Assembly (NCBI GenBank): GCA_002049455.2
Contig: KV918767.1
Coordinates: 552,256 to 616,255 of the forward strand
Origin: Porphyra umbilicalis
Lineage: Eukaryota > Rhodophyta > Bangiophyceae > Bangiales > Bangiaceae
DNA: 64,000 nt
Reading direction: 5' to 3'
Part shown: piece after piece, positions 44,901-55,317 of the stretch
How positions within the stretch are numbered: the stretch's first letter is position 1
How the letters are laid out: each line of letters opens with the position of its first letter
Translations under genes and position numbers: made by a program
Notes under the pieces: generated by a model
Database searches by the model: none
What the model saw: the letters and a program-made list of their open reading frames with translations, nothing else
Told to the model about the DNA's origin: nothing

Positions 44901-47518
44901 GCGGGTGTGGGGGTGACGGGCACGCGCGCCGGCGATGGCCGTGGCGGCCGACGCGCGCTCCTCGCCGCGGGGGGGGCACCCGCTGCGCCGCCGTCGGGCT
45001 CGTCCATCAAGTCAATCACCGGCGTGCGGGCGGCCGACGGGGGCGCCTGGATGGGCGTCGGCTTGAAAAAGTGGGGCCCCGGCGTGTCGGCCATGGCCGC
45101 CGCCGGCGACGGCGTGCGCGACGTGACCAGCGCGCGAACTTCTGCCGACGGCGCGTCCGACGCGGTTGCAAAGGCGGCCCGCAGCTCTGCCTTTTGCTCG
45201 GGCGTGATTGCCTGCAGTGGCGTGTTGGCCCACTCAGCGACGCCCGCCGCCACGGCGGTGGAAGCGCCAAACCGACGGACGAGGGTGGTGAGCATCGTCT
45301 GCCACTTGCGGCGGACGACGAGCGACTCGCAGTCGCGGAGGCGCAGCGACTCGGAGAGCAGATAGTTGTGGAGCTGAAAAATGTCGTCGGCTGACGGGGA
45401 TGGGAGGGACGTACCGGCGCCGCCGCCGCCGGGCGTCGACCCAGCGAGCGATAGACGCGGCCGCTTGGCCACCCGATGGGCAGGCGTCACGTGCGCCGAC
45501 GACGGCGCAGTGACCAACGGCGACGACCCGCCACCTGCCGTGATCAGCAGTGGCCAGAGACGAGGGAGCTCGCCGACGACCCGCGCGAGCACCTCGAGGA
45601 AAGAAGGGTCCTGCTCCCGCGTCGCCCAGTTGGCAAAAATGTCGCGCACGACCGCCACCAAGTCGGACGGGATGGCCGGCGCGTCCACAAGCACCGCCGA
45701 GTGGCCCGCACCGAGCAGGGCGTTGAGTAATCCGAGCACAGGCAGTACGGTACGGAAGGCAAGGCGAAAGCCCAACACCTCACACTGCCGCACCGACAGC
45801 AGGTAGCCGACAGACACGTCGGCGGGCGCTGCGGCGGCGACGCGGCCGACCAGCTCACTCAGTCGAAACGTTTGGGTTTGTAAGACGACACCGCAGCCGC
45901 TGCCCGGGGCGGTGGGGAAGAGCTTCATGGCCAGCTGCAGGGCCACCTGCTTGACGCCCTTGTGCGTCGAACACAGCAGCGGTGCCAGGTGTTGGGGCAG
46001 CAGCGCCCGCCACGCGGGCGGGCCGCGCAGAGCGCCCGCGGCGCCGGTTGCGTCCTTGGCGCGGGGGCGGGCCGTCACTTCAGCGGCGACGGCCTTAAAG
46101 CCCTCGTCCAAGCACGCGAGCACGGCCGACACCAACGTTTCGAGGAGGGTGATGGCCTCGCGGTAGCCCGGCGCGCCGCCGTCGCCGCCGTCGTCCGCGT
46201 CCGCGTCGGGCGGGTCCAAGTGCGCCACGACGCGGAACGCGTCGAGCAGCGCCTCCGCCTCGCGCGCGTCCGACGGGGGCGTCTGCATGGCCAGGTAGCG
46301 CACAAAGTGCGAACGCGCCTGCACGCCCTGCCAAAACCCCACATTGGCCGTCAACGCCGCGACCACCCCATCGCCGCCGTCGGCGCCGTCCGCGCCGTCC
46401 TCCCCAAACTCCTCAATGTCGTCGACGAGGTCGACAATGTCCGTGGCCGACGACGAGGGGGAGTCGCCCGCGCCGCCACGCCGCGCCGCCTCGGGGGTGG
46501 GGGGCATCGAGGCGAGCCCCCCCGCCTCCCCAGCGTCGTCGCCGGCGGCGGCAAAGACGGGCGGCAGCGTCGCGAGCAGCCGCGTCGAACGCTCCCCGGC
46601 GACCGCCCGCACAACCGCGTGCGCGTCCGTGACGGCCATGACGCGGAGCAGCTCATACGCCTCGTCGGGCACGATGCGCTGGCGGAGGATGGTGACCATA
46701 CCGTCGGCAATGCGTTGTGCGTCGGCCAGCGGCGGCCGCGGCGCCGTGCGGCGGTACGCGTCGAGGATGACGCGGAGAAAGACCAGGCGCGCCGCTTGGG
46801 GAACGGTGCCCGCCGATCGAGCAGCGGCGGCAGCGGCGGCGCCACCGCCACCGCCGCCGCCACCCGCCCCCGCGGCGTAGCGCACGGCCTTGCCGCCGCC
46901 CGCGTACGGCTCTACGGCCGCGTCGGCCAAAAAATCGACCGCGTCGCCCACCGCCGCCCCATACTCGGCGGGCGTAAACGCGGCCATGGACGACAGCGCC
47001 GGCTCGACGACGCCCAACAGCGCCCGCTGCGCAGCGTCGCCGACGCGGGGCATGCGGTACGCTTGGCACAGCGCCTCGATGAGGCCCCGACTGCCCGCCG
47101 ACAGCGCCGCTTCAGTCGCAGGGTGCCACCAAAACCGGTAGCCGAGGGCGCGGAGGGTGGTGGCGAGCACCGCCGCCGCCTCCACGACGACCGCCTCGCG
47201 GTCGTCGGCGAGGTGCGTCACGGCAAGCGCGAGGAGCGTCGGCTCGGCGCACAGCAGCTGCGCGAGGGGCTCCCGCGACTGCCGCGCGAGCGTCAGCGAC
47301 AGGCCGCTCCACAGCTGCGGCACGGGGACCGACAGGAGGGCCCCATTGGCGGCGGGGACGTCGGCCACGCACGCCCCCGACCCGCCATCGGCAGACTCGT
47401 CTTCGGCCTCGAGCCGCCGCACGACCGCGCCAAAGAGCGGAAGGAGGCGGTCGGCTAGCGCCTCGGTGGCATCGGCTTTGTCGGCGGGGGCGCCCTCCGC
47501 GTCGGGGGGCGCCGCCAT
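38982..47518 (-). CDS. Sen1/senataxin-type superfamily 1 RNA/DNA helicase
   Basis: This is a single exon of about 2,845 residues from ATG 47518 (context CGCACCATGG). The first about 1,000 residues are helical, Armadillo-like, as in Sen1/SETX. The SF1B helicase core then contains LIQGPPGTGKTSTIIALLSA (Walker A, about residue 1580), RVLVCAPSNAAVDEILARV, FDALIVDEAAQAVEPDVLIP (DEAA, about 1875), RVVLVGDPQQLPATVLAQSG, LRTQYRMHPALSAFPSAHFY, DVSTIDGVQGRETGIVVLST and RRLNVAVTRAKYSLIVVGD (about 2170). A Pro-rich tail, interrupted by one slip in the G-run 40255-40266, leads to an Arg/Asp/Glu-rich C-terminus (REWEARASAPSSRAP; RGRDRDRDRDRRGDRERGRD) ending at 38982. By family it unwinds R-loops and promotes transcription termination in the nucleus. 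A longer minus-strand open frame running past 47518 to 49192 is read-through. Confidence 0.93.
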
Positions 47519-48056
47519 GGTGCGCTTGGGGTGGCCCGACGGCCGAGCGCCGAGCATGGCGAGGATCCGACGGCAGCGCCTCGCTGGGGCGTGTGGGGGG
47601 GGGTGGGGTCGCTGCTGCTGCAGCAAGCTGCACCAGCTGTTGGGCCCCGGCGGTCGCAGTCGCGTCGAGCGGCCGGCCCGGCCACGCGGCGGATGTGCGG
47701 CTGGCGGTGGTGGCTCAGGGGCGACACCACGCCACCACAATTGTGAAGCGAGCAAGGGCCACGTGAGGGGCGGGAACCGCGGCACGTTCAATTTGTGGCT
47801 TGCATTTGGATGCCGGCTCGTCGCGGGAAGGTCTCGCATGCACACGGGGTTTGCGTTTGGGCGGTCGGCTCCAAAAGCGTCGACGTCTGCACGGCGCGAA
47901 AAGGGTGCGACAGGCCCCGACGGGGCAAAACCCCCGAAGCACCCACGCACCCCGTCCATCGTGACTTCCCAGACGCCCGTGACCACAACAGGAGGTGTGG
48001 CATCGTCTCTGCCACGACCGCGAAGCCCTCCCCCCCCCACCCCCCACCCCCGCCCC
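47519..48056. other. Spacer between CWF19L1-like (upstream) and Sen1-like (downstream) genes
   Basis: A 538-bp spacer between two minus-strand genes. It has lower GC at 47,760-48,000 and C-runs at the distal end. It is expected to hold the 3' UTR of the CWF19L1-like gene and the helicase promoter. No conserved coding sequence or repeat was noticed. Confidence 0.45.
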
Positions 48057-48262
48057 TCACGGCCGCAGCATCGGGTCGTACGGCGCAAACTGCGCGCGGA
48101 ACGCTTCCGCGGCGGCCGCCTCCTCCGCTTGCGACACGACGCACGTCTTCCAGTCGCGGCGGTCTGGGCAGCCGAGCAACGCCGCCGCCACCGACCGCCC
48201 AAACTGCAGCGGGTGCCCGCGGAGGCGCGGCACGCGGAGGGCGGCGAAGCGCGCCGACAGCG

Positions 48263-48302
<40 letters not shown>

Positions 48303-51300
48303 ATCCGCATCCGCGTCCGCGTCCGCATTCGCGTCCGCGTCCGCGTCCGCGTCGGCGGCGGGGGTGCCGGCGGCGTCGGCTGGCGACGGGGCGGCGGCGG
48401 TGGCCACCGCCGCCACGCCCGTCGACGCGCCCGCTGGAGCGTCGGCCGCCGGCGCGGCCGCTTTAGCGGCGGGCGCACCATCGGCAGGCGCCGTCGCCGT
48501 CGGAGCGACGCTGCCCAGCGCGGGTGCATCGGCCGGCGGAGCGTCGGGGGCGGCCGCCGCGGCGGCCGCCCTCCCCGCCGAGCCCGCCCCCCCGCCGGCC
48601 ACATCCGCGCCACCGCCCACGGCACCAGCAGCGTCGACCGGTGCGCCCGCATCTGCGCCCGGCACACCCGCCGGGCCGTCGCCCGCGTCGGCTGCTGCCG
48701 CGTCGGCGTCCACCTCCATGGCGGTCGGCGCCTCCCCCCCCCCGCCCCGCCATTGCCCGCCGGCGCGCCGTCTCCCACACCGCCGCCGTGCACGTCGGCG
48801 GTCGCACCGACCCCGCCCCGCGACGCTGCCCCATTGGCGGCAGACGCGTCGCCCGCAGCGTCGCCGTCTGCCGCGGGCGCCGTCGGCCCGTCGCCACTCG
48901 ACGGCGGCGGCGGCGGCGGCGGCGCGTCGAGCGCGGCGGCGGCCGCCCCCGCGGCAGCGGCGTCGTCACCCGCCGTCACAGCGGGCACCGCGCCGTCGTC
49001 GGCACTGGCGGCGGTGCCGCCCGCGTCGCCCGCAATGGCCGGGGCGTTGGCGGCCACGGCCGCCACCTCGCCGCCGCCGGCCGCGTCACCCGCGGCGGCG
49101 GCCGCGGCACCGGCGGCGGTGGCGGCCGCGTCGTCTGCGACAGCGGCGGCCGCCGACGAGTCGTCTGCGACGGCGGGGGCAACCGCGTCCATGGCCGCTG
49201 CCCCACCAGCGGCGCCCGCGTCGTCTGCGGCGGCAACGTCAACGTCACCCCCTCACCCGCAGCGGCAGGCGCGTCGGCCACCGCGGCCGCGGCCACGGCG
49301 GCGGTGGTGGCCGCGTCGTCTGCGACGGCGGCAGCCGTCGACGCGTCGTCTGCAACGGCGGGGGCGACCGCGTCCATGGCCGCCGCCGCCCCACCAGCGG
49401 CGCCCGCGTCGTCTGCGGCGGCAACGTCCACGTCATCCCCCTCACCCGCAGTGGCAGGCGCGTCGGCCGCTGCGCCGTCCGCAGCGGCAGCCGGCCCGTT
49501 GCCACCGTCGGTGGCGGCCGCCGGCGCAGCCTCTGGCGCCACCGGCGCGGCTGCCGCGGCCGCCTTGCCGTCGGTGGACGCGCCCGCGCCCGCGCCCGCG
49601 CCCGCCGCTGTCGCTGCCGTTTCCACTGGCGGCGCCCCCGCCACGGGCGCCCCCCCCCCCCCCCCGGCGGCTCCTCCACCGTCGGCAGCTGCGCCCAGCG
49701 CCCCCCCCCCGGCACGTCCACCCAAAAATACTCATACGGCACGGGCTTGTGGGCGCGGAGCCACGCCGCCGCCGACGACGCCACGGGTGGGACGGGCACC
49801 AGGGGTAGCCCCCCCCCTCCCCCCCCCGCACGCCCGCCGCCGCCGCCGCCACCGCCGCCCCCCCCGCCCGGCCGCCACCGCCGCGCGCGGCACCGCCACC
49901 ACCTGCACAAACGCGTGCGCGTGGGCGGCGGCCGCGCGCGTGAGCGCGACGCGCTCCCACGCCACCCCCACCGACGGCACGGGGGACGCCGCGGCCATGG
50001 CGTCGAGCGCGGCGCGGTAGGTGGCCATCTCCGCCGCCGCGGCGGCCGAGAGGGACAGCGACGAGCGGCAGTGGTGGATGGGGATGAGCAGCACGTGCGA
50101 CGGGGAGAGGGCCCCCTTGGCAAGCGCCGCGTACACGTGCGTGCCGACAGACACGACGAGGTGGGCGTCTTTGCCGGTGGAGAGGCAAAACCAGCATGCC
50201 GCGCCGGCGGGGGTGGAGACGGGGGCGCCGCCGCCGCCGCCGGCCGCGTCGGCGCCGCCGTCGGTGCCGTGGGGGCGCTTGCGGACGAGGCGCTCGCCGG
50301 CAAAGGCGTCCGAGCCGCCGCCGCCGCCGCCACCCCGCGCGTCGCGGTCCCCGCGGCCGCGGCGTCCCCCTCCCCCCCCGTCCCAATCCCGCCGGGCGTC
50401 GCGGTCGCCGCCGCCGCCCCTCCCCCCCCACTCGCCACCACCGCCGCCGCCGCCGCCGCCGCGCCCCCCCCCCGGCGGCCTGGGTCCCCCCCCCCCGCCC
50501 CCGCCCGCGCCCCGCGCCGTAAAAGAATTGCGACACGGCGCCGAGCGCGGCCTCCCGCTCGACGCGCGCAAAGGCGCGGCTGCGCTCCCGCGCGGCTTGC
50601 GCGGCGGCGGCGCCGAGCACCCCCCCCCCCGCGGCGGCGGCGGCGGCGGCAGCGGCAATGGCGGCGGGGGCGCCCCCCCCCCCCGCCCCCCCCCGCCCCC
50701 CCCCCCCCGCCCACCCCCCAATGTCATACGCGGCGACACCCCCCCCCCCACCGGAATCGTCGCGCGCCGCTCCGCGCCGCTCATGCCGCGCAGCGGGGTG
50801 ACGGCGGCAGCGTAGACCCCCCCCCCACCCCCCTTTGCCGCCCCCCCCCGCCCCCCGGCCCGAGGCCGACGTAGCGGCTCGCGTAGGCGGTGCGCGGGAA
50901 CAAAAACGGGGGCGGCGTCACGCGCCCCGCCGTCAGCCCGTCGGCAAAGTGGTACCGCGGGCGGCAGCGCAGCGCCGCGCGCGACACGGTCGCCGAGCCG
51001 ACCGACGGGCGGCCCGGCCCGCCGCCGACGGGCGCGCCATACGGCGCGCCGCGGGGCACCTGCCCCGTCACGAGCACGTCCACATGCTCCCGCCCCCGCA
51101 ACGCGCGGGTCACGTCGGGGGGGAGGGACGCTGCCGCGTCGGGCGGGTCGTCCCACCCGCCCGCAAGGAGCAAGACGGAGAGCGGGGCGGTCGCCGGCAC
51201 GGCGCCGGCGGGGCCGACGTAGGTGAGGTTGGCGTCGGCCCACGTAGTTGGGGACGAGGTGCCGGCATAGGATTGGGCGGCAAAGTAGGTGGGGGCGGGC

Positions 51301-51464
51301 AACGTCACGCCGCGGGGGGGGGGGTGCCGTCGGGGGGGGGGGCCGTCAGGAGGATGAGCGCAAAGGGGCCCGCGGGGGAGGCGGCGAGTTTGGTGGCCGT
51401 CGCCGCGAGTTTGCGGAGGGGGGGGGGTGGGAGAAGACGAGGATGGGGACGGGGGGAGTGTCAT
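48057..51464 (-). CDS. CWF19L1: CWF19L1/Drn1-like protein (CwfJ domains), frame broken at G/C runs
   Basis: The gene is assembled from four frames. The N-terminal metallophosphoesterase-like part has VPILVFS, LRKLAATATKLAASPAGPFA followed by LILLTA, then VTLPAPTYFAAQSYAG, NLTYVGPAGAV, VDVLVTGQVPRGAPYG and RPRYHFADGL. The CwfJ-1 domain has GAACWFCLSTGKDAHLVVSV, GTHVYAALAKGALSPSHVLL and PIHHCRSSLSLS (about 50,000-50,230). After it lies a large Ala-rich insert (about 48,240-49,700). The CwfJ-2 end is GHPLQFGRSVAAALLGCPD, WKTCVVSQAEEAAAAEAFRA and QFAPYDPM, stop at 48057-48059. The order is diagnostic for CWF19L1/Drn1, a partner of intron-lariat debranching and late spliceosomes in the nucleus. 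C-runs near 49640-49710, 50460-50710 and 50813-50860, and at 51310-51430, break the frame. The start at 51464 is the best ATG but is uncertain. Confidence 0.85.
48268..48354 (-). repeat. Hexanucleotide tandem repeat encoding Ala-Asp
   Basis: About fourteen copies of GCGTCC (plus strand), with a few GCATCC/GCATTC variants, encode alternating Ala-Asp residues on the minus strand within the Ala-rich insert of the CWF19L1-like gene. Confidence 0.9.
49124..49490 (-). repeat. Tandem duplication of about 185-189 bp in the CWF19L1-like insert
   Basis: Positions 49124-49308 and 49309-49490 are two copies. The offset is 185 bp in the first part, then 188-189 bp after a 3-bp insertion and a 1-bp difference in a C-run (near 49247 versus 49436). 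The 1-bp difference puts the two copies in different frames unless it is a sequencing error. Confidence 0.75.
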
Positions 51465-53272
51465 GGTAGCCGTGGGGAGGGGGGGGGGGGAGGGGGAAGG
51501 GCGTGGCCGGCGCCGTGGTCGCCGAACGCCGGCGAGGTGGGCTCACGGCGCCGGCGGCGCGGCGCGCGGGCGCGGGCCCCAATCCTGTACCATCGGGAGA
51601 AAGTTGGGCGGTCACCAAACAGAAAAGCCTGCGCAAAAGCAATCTACTTCCCGGTCCTGCGGCCGCCAGGTCCCCCATTTCAGTGTTAATAGCTTGGAAA
51701 TGGGACACAGCAGGTACGATACACGAATCTGAGTCGTCTGATTGGCGAACAAACCTTCAGATCCTTGCAGGATCGAACTGTTTTATTTTCTGAAGCTTCT
51801 CAGGCAGCCACGTTGCATAGAATAGATGGCCCTAGTCGATTTGATGGTCACCCTCTAGGCCATTTGATTGGATGGTCCCATCTGCACGCCCAATCAAGAA
51901 TATCCACGTTTCAGCCTTCGATGGCTCACGATCGCTCTGGTCCAGATGGATTACACACGCAAGCGATTACAGATTCCGCCAAAAGCGTTTACAGATGCCT
52001 TCGGGGAACCCCCACTGTACAGTATACACTGCACACCAAGGCCCAGAAATGGTCAGCAGCGCGCCTGCACTGCCTCCCCGCTCTCTTCCGTCGTTTCGCC
52101 ATCTTGTCATCTGGCCCCTCCGTCGGGCCTTTCACACCACCACTCCATCGTCGTCACCGCACCGCCATGCTCTCTCTTCGACGCGCGCGCCGCATCTGCT
52201 CCTTCTTCGGGCCCGCGCTCCGCATCCGCCCCTTTTTTTACCCCCCGCCCTCCCCCTTTCTTTGCGCCCGCGCGCCGCATCTGCCCCAATCTTTGCCCCC
52301 CTCCCTCCCCCCATCCGCACGCCATGCAAGTCGCGCTGTACTGACGTTCGTTTTTTTCCTCCATGCGTTTCACGTCCTTCCCCGTTCCCCCCCCGGTCCC
52401 TGCCGGAGTGTTTACTCATCTCTTGTTCATTTCTTGAGGCATCTGGCGGCCTCCGCTGTCGACCTCCCCCTGCGTGTGGCGGCGCGCCGGGTGCTGTGCT
52501 TGTTTGCTTTGCTGACCATTGCTTTATACTGAGAACCATTCGACAAAGATGAAGATATCAAATGGGGACCGACAATGGAGACGCGACGACTGGAGAAGAG
52601 AAAAAGACACAACGACAACTGGGTAAGAAAAAAGGGACCCAACGCCATGGTGGTCACAAGAGCAAAGGGACAGGACGACTAGCCGCCATTACAGTGACGA
52701 AGCTGGGAATTCTATGACAGCATCGAAAAGACATTCTCCCTCAATGTAATGTTGATCCCTAAATTTTGTCCTCATCGGCCCAGACCGGGACTGCTTTGTA
52801 AAACAGAACAACCATTGGTCTGAAACAGCATCAAACAGCTGCTGAGTGCGTATCTTCGACGCACCATTGGCTCTCCAACCGCCAGGTTCGTGCAGAATCG
52901 AGATTCTCCGTTTTCTTGAGATATTCTTCCTTTCTCAGTCGTCTCATGTGGTAAAGTAGCTCAGAGCAGTGAGTTATCGAGATTTTCTTCAGGATTCTCA
53001 AATAATCTCAGAAAAACGAGTGCGCCGAATGTGCGTTTGCGGGCCGTACGGGCAGATTCTGTAAAGATGGGACTACATGCACTGTTGTTGCTCCTCTTGG
53101 CCAATCACAAACGTCCCTGCATTCCAGCTTGTGGGGGGTGGTGCTCCGGCCGTGGTGCGGTCACTGTCCAGCTCACTCCCACCTCGGCCGGGACCAGTGC
53201 TTTGCCTGACAGGCGGTGAGTGTTTTCCGTATGTCCGACAAAAAACAGCAGAGCACGACAGGCCGAGAAAAT
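51465..53272. other. Lower-GC intergenic region, no gene recognised
   Basis: GC falls sharply compared with the genes to the left. The region includes a GTACAGTATAC motif at 52018-52028. A short imperfect minisatellite of about 38-45 bp (three units with GCGC(C/T)CCGCATC...) lies at about 52180-52285, followed by T-rich tracts at 52340-52440. A patch with many GAGAT/ATCTC motifs lies at about 52,890-53,010. Open frames on both strands (for example 51765-52532 plus) are compositionally biased and have no recognisable domain. Confidence 0.4.
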
Positions 53273-53372
53273 GAATGCAGACTGTCACCTCTGAAACGGA
53301 GAGCAAGTCCCACGATCTAAGCATATGTGTGCATCACTACACTTTGAGAGTACCCTGTCCTAAAGGCCAGGA
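53273..53372 (-). repeat. Dispersed 101-bp repeat, copy 2
   Basis: This is the reverse-complement copy of 27866-27966, about 92% identical. The last codons and stop of the minus-strand open frame that ends at 53317 lie inside this repeat. Confidence 0.8.
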
Positions 53373-54261
53373 AATATAACATACGGAAGCCTGTTGCCCC
53401 GACCTCGCACAGTCCTCCAGTGTCAGGTACTGCGTCTCTGACGCGAGCAGCAGCTCGGTCCCATCCGACCGCGTCGCCTCGGCGGCGGCTCGTGACACGC
53501 GCATATTGTGTCGCTTGTGCTGGCCGAGGGAGGGCACCTCCGTCAGCGCCAGGGTGCAGACGGCGACGGCGGCACCCCGACGCGAGCAGCAGCTCGATCC
53601 TAACCGACCGCGTCGCCTCGGCGGCGACTCGCGACACGAGCATATAGTGCCGCACGTGCTGGCCGAGGGAGGGCACCTCCGTCGGCGCCAGGGTGCAGAC
53701 GGCGATGGCAGCACCGGCGGCTCGGCAGTCGCGTCCTGCCCCGTCGATCCACTCGACATGACGCTCGCCGCCATCACCCTTCCGCATCCCTTGGGCGAAA
53801 CCCATGCGCCACTGCGTGCGACAGAAAGCGTTACGGGCAGTCGCGCAGAGGTGGTTGATGATGTGCTCACGTTGACCCAGCTCCATGGTGGCCTTGTCGG
53901 CGACTTCACGAATCCTCCCGAGGTCGGTATCCAGCTTGCGGATGCGAGCCTTTACGCGGCTGATGGCCTTTCGAAGCCGGAAGGTGTCCCTGGCTCCCAC
54001 CGCCAACGCGGTGGTCAATTTTTGGAGCGACGAGGTGTCCCGCCGCAGCCACTGCAGTTGCATGTCGGCAATAGAGGTGACGCGCCTACGGATCAGCCTG
54101 ACGTCGGGCGCGTGAGCGCGCAACGACACAACAGCCTCCGAGATGCCGCTGTAGGTCGCCACCCCCTTGACGACAAGCGCAGCCGCCACCTCAAGGGCGT
54201 CCAGGTCGTCAGAAGCGGTCGCAACAAAGACGACTGAGCCCACCCACCCGTCGAGCAGCAT
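53317..54261 (-). CDS. Unknown coiled-coil protein, possibly a degenerate or lineage-specific gene
   Basis: From ATG 54261 a 314-residue frame begins MLLDGWVGSVVFVATASDDL, with normal, non-repetitive composition. It contains a long amphipathic region: LRRDTSSLQKLTTALAVGAR, TFRLRKAISRVKARIRKLDT and ATMELGQREHIINHLCATAR. The final third lies in a 139-bp tandem duplication (53440-53716) whose second copy is read in another frame, and the last about 18 residues come from a dispersed repeat. The original C-terminus has therefore probably been lost or replaced. The frame stays open upstream to 54918 but there runs through a transposon end. No family is recognised. It could derive from a mobile element. 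Confidence 0.45.
   Translation of the reverse strand: MLLDGWVGSVVFVATASDDLDALEVAAALVVKGVATYSGISEAVVSLRAHAPDVRLIRRRVTSIADMQLQWLRRDTSSLQKLTTALAVGARDTFRLRKAISRVKARIRKLDTDLGRIREVADKATMELGQREHIINHLCATARNAFCRTQWRMGFAQGMRKGDGGERHVEWIDGAGRDCRAAGAAIAVCTLAPTEVPSLGQHVRHYMLVSRVAAEATRSVRIELLLASGCRRRRLHPGADGGALPRPAQATQYARVTSRRRGDAVGWDRAAARVRDAVPDTGGLCEVGATGFRMLYFLAFRTGYSQSVVMHTYA
53440..53716. repeat. 139-bp tandem duplication
   Basis: Copies at 53440-53578 and 53579-53716 are about 90% identical by eye. The unit length is not a multiple of three, so the open frame crossing both copies is read in two different frames. Confidence 0.85.
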
Positions 54262-54751
54262 CTGACGACGACGTTGGCCGCCCAAAGCAGCTCCCTGGCG
54301 GTGATGTCGTCGATGGTGCGGCGGACTGGTTGTTGAAAACAAAGCGCGGGGGGATAAAACCGATCCAGAGAGCACGAAGAAGGGTTGCCGGTCAGTAGGA
54401 GGTGCCGAGCCGCCTGACAGAGGCAAAACCCCGCACTCTATACGAGCCCCACTCGTCGCCGTGCCCCGTCCACCCGTCCGGCGCACAACGAGCACACACC
54501 AGCAAGACAAAGCAGAGCAAACAGAACGCCCGGCGACGTACTCTGTGCAGCGATCAAAAATGACAAACAGTGCGACATATAGGACTGGACGGTAGCGGTG
54601 CGAGCGGCGATGGAAATCGACCCTGGTGACCACGCACAGGACGATTTCAGATTCCAATGTGGGTCCCCATTGCCAGCAATGACATTTGCGTCCCACCCCC
54701 AGTGAAGCGCCACTGCGCCGGGGAAAGGGCAGGGTCAGCCCGAGGTCGTCG
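54262..54751. other. Spacer upstream of the coiled-coil gene
   Basis: A 490-bp region of moderate GC. The minus-strand frame is open through it without recognisable similarity. It probably holds the 5' region of the minus-strand gene. No repeat was found. Confidence 0.35.
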
Positions 54752-55317
54752 GAGGTTGGTACCAACCAGATGAAAGCCGGTTTCGTAAGCCTTTCGTCTG
54801 GCAGGCGTTTGACAGACGGTCGCCAGACGAACGGGTTTTCGTCTGCCCGTTCGTAAGCTTGTCGTGCGTTCGCTTCGTCTGTGTTTCGTTTGGCAGAACG
54901 TTTGGGCATATCGACCAAGCTGGATAGGCCATGAGCGCAGGTGTCAGCAGATCCATCTCTGTACCTCTCTAAGTCTTTGTGTGCCTGTATTACTTTTGTA
55001 TTGCCCGTTAGAGGCTATAGTTTAGCCCAGTCATACGAACGATTCGTCCTGCCCGCCGGTACGGACCGGCCGGGCCCCCCCGGCAGTCCAGCCTCGCCAC
55101 CCCGTCGGCCCACCTACCACCCCGCCGCTGCACCTAAAACCCCACCGCTCTACCTACCGCGTTGCCACCCCGCCCCCACGCCAGGCTACCCACGCCCCCC
55201 TCATGCCATCCGCAGCCTCCCTGTCAGCGCCATCTCTGCTAGCCATCCCACCATATGCTGGTACACAGGTCCAAAGATCCACTACCAACCGCCCTCTAAC
55301 TCTCATCCAATGAGTGA

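Noticed and set aside
48268..48354. Regular short repeats that could suggest a CRISPR-like array
   Set aside because: The unit is a 6-bp coding microsatellite with no spacers, inside a eukaryotic gene.
39578..49192. A minus-strand open frame of 3,204 codons covering the helicase and most of its upstream neighbour's end
   Set aside because: The part above 47518 is read-through in GC-rich DNA and overlaps the CWF19L1-like gene in another frame. The helicase has a good ATG at 47518, and its true C-terminus is in a different frame below 40255.
51765..52532. Plus-strand frame of 255 codons
   Set aside because: It crosses a minisatellite and CT-rich tracts, has no domain, and all three plus frames are open there.
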